A stretch of 11,563 nucleotides of DNA. Source: Dehalococcoidia bacterium UBA6495 (GTDB lineage: Bacteria > Chloroflexota > Dehalococcoidia > Lucifugimonadales > UBA826). A model generated the notes under the pieces. It searched no databases. It was not told the DNA's origin and saw only the letters and a program-made list of their open reading frames with translations. Location: NCBI GenBank assembly GCA_002435305.1, contig DJMH01000068.1:1-11563 (forward strand). The letters are read 5' to 3'. A program made the translations under genes and the position numbers. Positions 6,778 to 11,563 of the stretch are shown here, piece by piece; within the stretch, counting starts at the first letter, position 1, and every line of letters begins with the position of its first letter.

Positions 6778-8520
6778 CTATCTGCCTATTGCGTAAGCGT
6801 CTCTTCTTGGATCCGCCCCGGCACTTAATGCACCTGTGTCTTGGTCCACGACTATGCATGACATAGCTCCCGTGCTGGGGGACCAGTCATCGACATATTC
6901 GACATGATGGCCGCGGCTGGACAGGTTCTGGCCAACCTCTCTTGATATCCGGCCTTCCAAATGAATTAATCCGGGATGGTATGCATGTGGCCAAAAGGAG
7001 TTGGGGAAATTCCAAGGTACGAAACGAGGTGCCTCTATAGCCGCCTGCGGGTTCATACCGAATTCAACGATATTTAGGAATGTCTGTACCATGGCCGGAC
7101 ATTGTGCATCACCTCCAGGGGTCCCGAAGGGCATAAAAAGTTTTCCTTTCTTGAAGGCCATCGCGGGATTAGGGGTTAAACGTGGTCGTTTCCAAGGTCC
7201 AACGGAAGAAGGGTGTTCTGGATCAAGCCAGCTTTGTGTCCCCCGAGAAGATATCATCAGACCTAGCCCTGGGACTATTGGAGAGCCAAAAACTGCATCA
7301 CTTGGGGTTGCTGAGAAGGAGTTCCCCCATTTGTCTACTACACAAGTATAAGATGTGTCTTGTTCCAATCTATCTCTGTTGATATCAGGATGTCCTAATT
7401 TTTCTCTTCCGCTTCTGTCTTCAAAAAGCCATGGGTTCCCCGGATCTGGCATTTCAGAAAATGCATTCTCCATCGAGATTCGTTTCCTTTGCGTCTTTGT
7501 GTATTCTTTCGACAAAAGACCATTGATGGGTACGTCGATAAAATCCGGATCGCCATAGAATTCATGACGATCCGCAAAAGACAGATTAAAGGCCTGTGAC
7601 AGGAGATGGATATAGTCAGCAGTATTCTGGGGTATAGCGGCTATCTCGTCGTCTTCTAGCATTTGTAATACTTGGGCCGTAACAGGGCCTTGTGACCATG
7701 GACCGCAAGTCAAAATATCATAATCCTTGTATCTGGCGGTCGTGGGGTCTTCTATCCCTACATGGAAATCGGACATATCGGAAAGAGATAAATTACCGCC
7801 TAGTTTGTCACTGTATTCTATTATCTCCTTTGCGATATCACCCTTGTAGAAGAAATCTCTTGCCGCTTGTATGGCATCTTTTCTGCCTTTGTCTTTGCTA
7901 GTCCGTTCTACTTCGATTAAGCGCTCGAAAGTCCTTGCTAAGTCCGGTTGCTTTAATATCTCGCCCTCTTCAAGAATCCTCCCATCACGTGTGAACAATT
8001 CAAAAGTGGATCTCCATTCATCAGAATTCCGATCCACAGTTACAGCAAGTCGTTTCAGAACACTGGATGCTGTATTTGATATAGGAAAACCATCTCTAGT
8101 AAGTTCCAAGGCGGGTTGTAGAACTTGTTCAAGAGACATAGTTCCATACTCTGCGAGAGCTGTTAGCCATGCATCAGGAGCCGAAGGCACAATAGTTCTA
8201 TCGATTCCTTTAGGTATGTCACCATTTAGGCGATTATTAAAGTCATCCAGGGAGGTTTTCTTTGGCCAACGACCGAGTCCACTTATAGTTTTAGTCTCAT
8301 TTTTTTCGGCCATGTAGACCATTATCGGAGCCACACCCCCGAAGTTGGTGGCATTAGGTAGGGTCACATTAATGACTATCCCGGATGCTACTCCGGCATC
8401 GACAGCGTTTCCTCCATTTTCCAAAACCCGGTAACCTGCTGATGCTGCCAGATAATGCCCAGCAGAAACCATATGTGTCATGCCCATTACTGGTGGTCTG
8501 TATGCAGTTTGGGTAGTCAT
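6778..8520 (-). CDS. GGT-fold Ntn-hydrolase, paralog B (YwrD-like group), first gene of the operon
   Basis: 580 aa. N-terminal landmarks: NGGNAVDAGVAS (35-46) and FGGVAP (60-65). Thr389 in EQDTSYTCVVD is the expected nucleophile and autocleavage site (Thr-Ser rather than the usual Thr-Thr). FGTPGGD (465-471) keeps the oxyanion glycines, and the end GADPRRD is typical of the family. Against E. coli GGT, Arg114 falls on Leu82 (GLGRWP), Asn411 on Asp408, Gln430 near Arg426 and Ser462/Ser463 on Leu448/Thr449, so classical gamma-glutamyl recognition is not expected. No signal peptide is seen. It is only distantly similar to paralog A at the other end of the operon, so the two probably act on different substrates or steps. 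AAGGGGAG, 6 bases before the ATG, supports the start. Members of this group are often annotated as GGT or as acylases without proof. Confidence 0.88.
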   Translation of the reverse strand: MTTQTAYRPPVMGMTHMVSAGHYLAASAGYRVLENGGNAVDAGVASGIVINVTLPNATNFGGVAPIMVYMAEKNETKTISGLGRWPKKTSLDDFNNRLNGDIPKGIDRTIVPSAPDAWLTALAEYGTMSLEQVLQPALELTRDGFPISNTASSVLKRLAVTVDRNSDEWRSTFELFTRDGRILEEGEILKQPDLARTFERLIEVERTSKDKGRKDAIQAARDFFYKGDIAKEIIEYSDKLGGNLSLSDMSDFHVGIEDPTTARYKDYDILTCGPWSQGPVTAQVLQMLEDDEIAAIPQNTADYIHLLSQAFNLSFADRHEFYGDPDFIDVPINGLLSKEYTKTQRKRISMENAFSEMPDPGNPWLFEDRSGREKLGHPDINRDRLEQDTSYTCVVDKWGNSFSATPSDAVFGSPIVPGLGLMISSRGTQSWLDPEHPSSVGPWKRPRLTPNPAMAFKKGKLFMPFGTPGGDAQCPAMVQTFLNIVEFGMNPQAAIEAPRFVPWNFPNSFWPHAYHPGLIHLEGRISREVGQNLSSRGHHVEYVDDWSPSTGAMSCIVVDQDTGALSAGADPRRDAYAIGR

Positions 8521-8526
8521 CTCAAT

Positions 8527-8534
8527 CTCCCCTT
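8527..8534 (-). promoter_or_regulatory. Strong ribosome binding site at the head of the five-gene operon
   Basis: AAGGGGAG on the minus strand, 6 bases before the ATG at 8520; it is among the clearest SD sites in the window. Confidence 0.65.
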
Positions 8535-8553
8535 TGCTTAGTAGTTAGAAGCT

Positions 8554-8582
8554 ATATTACAAGGAAATCATGGATGCCCCAA
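8554..8582 (-). promoter_or_regulatory. Weak candidate promoter for the five-gene operon
   Basis: In the gap before the GGT-like gene, TTGGGG (8577-8582) and TAATAT (8554-8559) on the minus strand are 17 bases apart. The matches to sigma70 consensus are only 3 of 6 and 4 of 6. The operon might equally be read through from the nuclease gene, because no terminator is visible in the gap. Confidence 0.2.
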
Positions 8583-8596
8583 ATTCTTTGCGGAAT

Positions 8597-10375
8597 TTAG
8601 TGATTTTTTCTTAAATATTCGATAATTTCCATCATTACTTTGCAGTCTACCTCGTTGTATTCGGAAATTTCCCGAACCATAGGAATATCAGTCATCGTGA
8701 GCCCGTGCTGTTCCGCTTGACCGTCTGCCCACCAGGCCCCAACCATTGCTCCCAGGCCATCAGTTGGTCCCGCCTCCCAAGAGGTTTCTATTAAACCCTG
8801 CGAATTTAAGGACCCTGCTATAGCTTTAAGCCCAAACCCAAAGGCACCGTTTACAACTACGGGCTCTTTTTTTATAACTTCTTTTAAAAAGTCGTACCAA
8901 TTTAAGGATGGCCATTCCTTATCAATATGACGATTTTTGGCTGAATTGAAAGCCGAGTCGAAAGTTGAAACTTCTGCGTGGGACCAATGGAAAACAGTCG
9001 GCTTGTAACCGCTGGGGTCAAGACGATTTTGCACTTGGTACATATAATCCATCCACTGATCTATGATTAACCCCTCGTGTTCTTCGGTTAAACGATCGGT
9101 GGTAAACCCCCGCCATATCCATTTTTCTTCTTCCAAATGCCCGCATCCAATCATAAATATTAAAGGAGTACCTCCACTTTCCGGGCTATTTGCAAAGTCA
9201 TCATTGAGATCGGAGACGGTTTCAAAATCAACGAAAAATTCAACTGTGGCGGGCTGGCGCCAAGTGTTATCGGGATCTTCAATAAATGAAGGCTCGACTG
9301 GTCCTGTTTCAATTCTATTCACATCTAGAATTGCTTGAAGGGTCTTTGCACTTCCTTTAGCCTTGATGCTCAGGTCTTCAGCCTTCAGACCATCATGATT
9401 CCATTTGAAGATACCTTCCCTGTTTGCCAGGTTTCTTTTTTCTACCCCGACTCCCCAAAGGGTGGTCAAATCTTTTAAGGTGTCGTTGATCTCGCTTTTT
9501 GCGTGGTGCCAAGGCTGATCTGCAGTGGAACTCATATTTGGTCTCAGTTCAGGTACCGATGGGATAGGGAATGGGTCCCATGAATGCCCGTTAGTTCGCA
9601 CATTTCTTATCCATTCGCATGCATTAGCTACGGCATTTTCAAGGGTTCCTCTGCTTGTAGAAAAATAATCCATAGACACTTCCCCGAGGCGGTCCATAAA
9701 ATTGGTTCCTCGAAGCGTCTCACCCCTGGCCGTTTGCGACCATTTCCGACCCAGTAGATAAGCATGTGGAGGGGCGTATCCCTGCATATTACCTAAGGCC
9801 CTGTTGTATATGAAAAGTTGCAACATATAGGCCCAGGCAGACCCACTGGTCAACAAATTGCCAGCCGCCGAAAACCTGAGAGTGGTGAATTTAGCATCAA
9901 GAATTCGGTAATGCCATGACTCACTTCCTAGGAAAGGTGATCCTAGTTTGACGGATTCATCTTCTCTATATCGAGAAAATAGTTCCCCGAAAACATCACT
10001 TCTTATAAGAAAGTCGGCGATTCCGTAAGTCTCGGTTTGCTCATCCCTAAGGACAGCCTGATAAATAACTGGTGAACCCGACTGCATCGCGGATAAGGTT
10101 TTTGAGAACACGCTGTCATCGGAGCTAGATTCCATCGGTTCTCTTACCCTATGTACGGGGAATAGTTCGGAAATGTATTTCATAACGGCGGATTCGAATC
10201 GATTTCCTTGATTCATGATGAAAAGCCTAAAATCGGTTCTTTCGTCGTAATCAGAGTATTCAGTGTCTGGTTTGAAACCTTTTGATTTGCCGTGATAGTG
10301 AAGCCAGTCCAAAAGAGGATCGTTGATAGCGTAATTACGTGTTGCGGTTGCGCTGACCCAAGTTCGACGATTCAA
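8597..10375 (-). CDS. TM0106-type nuclease: RecB/Cas4-like PD-(D/E)XK domain fused to an RNase H-like (YprB-type) domain
   Basis: 592 aa with two nuclease folds. The N-terminal half carries a PD-(D/E)XK core: Glu61 in GNRFE, Asp121 in GIADFLI, Asp160-x-Lys162 in ILDAKFTT, and the RecB-type Gln186-x3-Tyr190 in MLQLFIY. The C-terminal part (about 378-590) is an RNase H-like/DEDD exonuclease domain: Asp383 and Glu385 in FFVDFETV, a VFHWSHAEV segment (461-469), GFGLKAIA (513-520) and Asp577 in YNEVDC. All expected acidic residues are present, so both domains look active. Only three cysteines (253, 411, 578) are seen, so the Fe-S cluster of Cas4/AddB is absent. Some relatives carry a C-terminal helicase; this one does not. 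The role is probably DNA processing or repair. The start is TTG at 10375 with only a weak, distant AAGGA; an ATG does not occur before residue 54, inside the domain. Confidence 0.85.
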   Translation of the reverse strand: MNRRTWVSATATRNYAINDPLLDWLHYHGKSKGFKPDTEYSDYDERTDFRLFIMNQGNRFESAVMKYISELFPVHRVREPMESSSDDSVFSKTLSAMQSGSPVIYQAVLRDEQTETYGIADFLIRSDVFGELFSRYREDESVKLGSPFLGSESWHYRILDAKFTTLRFSAAGNLLTSGSAWAYMLQLFIYNRALGNMQGYAPPHAYLLGRKWSQTARGETLRGTNFMDRLGEVSMDYFSTSRGTLENAVANACEWIRNVRTNGHSWDPFPIPSVPELRPNMSSTADQPWHHAKSEINDTLKDLTTLWGVGVEKRNLANREGIFKWNHDGLKAEDLSIKAKGSAKTLQAILDVNRIETGPVEPSFIEDPDNTWRQPATVEFFVDFETVSDLNDDFANSPESGGTPLIFMIGCGHLEEEKWIWRGFTTDRLTEEHEGLIIDQWMDYMYQVQNRLDPSGYKPTVFHWSHAEVSTFDSAFNSAKNRHIDKEWPSLNWYDFLKEVIKKEPVVVNGAFGFGLKAIAGSLNSQGLIETSWEAGPTDGLGAMVGAWWADGQAEQHGLTMTDIPMVREISEYNEVDCKVMMEIIEYLRKNH

Positions 10376-10504
10376 AAAACGGGTTTCCTTAGTTCATTCA
10401 AAGCTATTCGCTGTTCTACGTAGTATAAACCGGTAATTTAGATAAAGTGACAATAGTCATTGTTTTCCAGTGGGAATATTCAATTTATAAGAAGCCAACT
10501 TTCC
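10376..10504. other. 129-base gap between queC and the nuclease gene
   Basis: No gene is seen. On the minus strand, TATACT preceded by TTGTCA with a 20-base spacer is a poor promoter candidate for the nuclease. A five-base inverted repeat, ACAAT-agtc-ATTGT, lies at 10450-10463. No GC-rich hairpin followed by a T run was found, so no intrinsic terminator for queC can be called. Confidence 0.4.
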
Positions 10505-11179
10505 CTACTGGTATTGGGTTGGATCGGTAGCCCCAATTAATTCAAAAGCTTCTTTCCGCTCTACACATGTACCGCATCTGCCACAATGCAGTCGGTCACC
10601 TTTGTAACAGCTCCAGGTCTCTCGGTAATCTAAACCCATATCTAAGCCGATTTGTGCAATTCCTGCCTTACTTTTATCAATGAAAGGGGTCCAAAGACAA
10701 AGGTCGGGGTCACCTGTTCCTTCGGTTGCGACTTTTTGCATGTGACCAAAAATGTTTACAAATTCAGGACGGCAATCTGGATAAATAGTATGGTCTCCGG
10801 TATGCATAGCAGCCCCTACATATTTAGATCCGAAGGAAACAGCTGCGCCATATGCTATTGTCAGGAAAATGGCATTCCGATTTGGCACCACAGTTATTGC
10901 CATATTAGATGCTGCGTAGTGACCTTCTGGTACCTCTATGCCATCATCAGTAAGGGCCGAACCTCCGAGTAGGTTTTGTATGTTGCATATATCAACGACT
11001 TGATGAGGCACACCTAGATTTTTTGAGAGTAATCTCGCATATTCAATTTCTTTTCTATGTTTTTGACCGTAATCGAAGGTGATCAGATAGGGTGAACCGC
11101 CTTCTCGCACACACATATGAGCCAGGGTGGCGGAGTCCATACCTCCACTTACAACAAGAACATGTGAATAATTAGACAT
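10505..11179 (-). CDS. queC: 7-cyano-7-deazaguanine (preQ0) synthase QueC
   Basis: 224 aa, the normal length. It converts 7-carboxy-7-deazaguanine to preQ0 using ATP and ammonia, in the cytoplasm, as a step to queuosine in tRNA. The PP-loop motif SGGMDS is at residues 11-16; FDYGQKHRKE (35-44) follows; VVPNRNAIFL (97-106) is conserved in the family. The zinc site is Cys191, Cys199, Cys202 and Cys205 (SCYKGDRLHCGRCGTC). Every expected residue is present, so the enzyme should be active. No other queuosine gene lies in the window and no preQ1 riboswitch fits the 13-base gap upstream. The ATG at 11179 has AAGGAAG 8 bases upstream, overlapping the stop of the preceding CoA-transferase gene; co-transcription with it is likely. 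Confidence 0.96.
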   Translation of the reverse strand: MSNYSHVLVVSGGMDSATLAHMCVREGGSPYLITFDYGQKHRKEIEYARLLSKNLGVPHQVVDICNIQNLLGGSALTDDGIEVPEGHYAASNMAITVVPNRNAIFLTIAYGAAVSFGSKYVGAAMHTGDHTIYPDCRPEFVNIFGHMQKVATEGTGDPDLCLWTPFIDKSKAGIAQIGLDMGLDYRETWSCYKGDRLHCGRCGTCVERKEAFELIGATDPTQYQ

Positions 11180-11192
11180 TTACAAAACTTCC

Positions 11193-11563
11193 TTAAGATA
11201 TAACTTCTTGTTCCAGTAAAGATACATATTTATCTTTCGAATAACCAAGATATCCCATTACAATGCTGCTAGAATCTTCCCCAAGATTCCTCATTGAAAA
11301 CCACTTGGATCTTTCTCTTTGATTACCCGGTATCGCCTGTCCATCATATTTTTCAACTTTTTCTTCTGGCGTTTTAAAATATGCAAAATATTCTCGTTCA
11401 TTTAGATGAGCATCCTCTAAAACATCTAAATTGTTTGACACTTTAGCTGCCGGGATCCCTTGGGCCTGTAATCGTCCCATTAATTCTGCAGCATCTTTGC
11501 CTGAAGTCCATTCTTCAATTATTCGAATTATGGCTTGTTCATGAGTTTTTCTACCTGAAATGT
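11193..11563 (-). CDS. Class III CoA-transferase (CaiB/BaiF family), C-terminal fragment cut by the window edge
   Basis: The frame is open to the window end, giving the last 122 residues of a longer protein; the internal ATG at 11480 is not a start. The visible part begins ISGRKTHEQAIIRIIEEW and contains LMGRLQAQGIPAAKVSN, then LEDAHLNEREYF, and ends LLEQEVIS. The pattern 'long helix - G-I-P-A-A-x-V - D-P/A-H-L-x-x-R-x-F/Y' is the typical C-terminal region of CaiB/BaiF transferases. The active site lies outside the window. It is the third member of this family here, but it sits apart from the operon pair, upstream of queC with a 13-base gap. It may belong to a different pathway. Confidence 0.88.
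   Translation of the reverse strand, partial: ISGRKTHEQAIIRIIEEWTSGKDAAELMGRLQAQGIPAAKVSNNLDVLEDAHLNEREYFAYFKTPEEKVEKYDGQAIPGNQRERSKWFSMRNLGEDSSSIVMGYLGYSKDKYVSLLEQEVIS

Noticed and set aside
8581..8598. Hairpin AAATTC-loop-GAATTT at the nuclease stop codon as an intrinsic terminator.
   Set aside because: The stem is six AT-rich pairs and the transcribed strand continues with GGGGC, not a T run.
10450..10463. Inverted repeat ACAAT-agtc-ATTGT as an operator.
   Set aside because: Five-base AT-rich arms are expected by chance in a gap of this size; there is no convincing promoter beside it.
8597..11179. QueC next to a nuclease as a possible defence or DNA-modification system (Qat-like, Dpd-like, CBASS with a QueC-like protein).
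   Set aside because: This QueC has normal length and all canonical ATP and zinc motifs, the nuclease is 129 bases away, and no ATPase, TatD-like hydrolase, DpdA, cyclase or effector gene is present.

Overview
All supported genes lie on the minus strand, so transcription runs from high to low coordinates. The window holds nine coding regions, two of them cut by the window ends, and no stretch of 300 bases or more without a gene. I see no rRNA, tRNA, CRISPR array, insertion sequence or riboswitch. The base composition looks moderately AT-rich (by eye, G+C in the low to mid 40s). Gene packing is tight, with Shine-Dalgarno (SD) sites often overlapping the previous stop codon. This suits a bacterium with a compact genome, possibly free-living and marine. 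Three class III (CaiB/BaiF) CoA-transferases and two GGT-fold paralogs in 11.5 kb recall the paralog expansions reported for uncultivated marine Chloroflexota such as SAR202. That is only a guess, because nothing here is taxonomically decisive.

Layout in transcription order: (1) the 3' end of a CaiB/BaiF CoA-transferase (11563-11193), followed closely by queC (11179-10505), a 7-deazaguanine (preQ0) synthase. (2) After a 129-base gap, a stand-alone RecB/Cas4-like PD-(D/E)XK nuclease fused to a YprB-type RNase H-like domain (10375-8597). (3) After a 77-base gap, a tight five-gene operon: GGT-like Ntn-hydrolase B (8520-6778), CoA-transferase subunit/paralog 1 (6768-5554), CoA-transferase paralog 2 (5561-4389, start overlapping the previous stop by 8 bases), a crotonase-fold protein (4374-3457) and GGT-like Ntn-hydrolase A (3445-1697). 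(4) After about 109 bases containing a perfect inverted repeat, an nfeD-type membrane serine protease (1587-250) and its usual partner, a slipin/SPFH protein (239 to beyond base 1).

The most interesting part is the five-gene operon. It looks like a CoA-dependent degradation cassette, but its enzymes depart from the textbook active sites. The crotonase-fold protein lacks both catalytic glutamates of enoyl-CoA hydratase. One CoA-transferase has Glu where the catalytic Asp is expected, while its neighbour keeps Asp. Both GGT homologs keep the nucleophilic Thr and the self-cleavage region but lack the residues that hold the gamma-glutamyl group in E. coli GGT, and neither shows a signal peptide. 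A reasonable inference is an intracellular pathway in which amide-type substrates are cleaved or acylated by Ntn-hydrolases and the resulting acids are handled as CoA thioesters. The substrate cannot be named from sequence.
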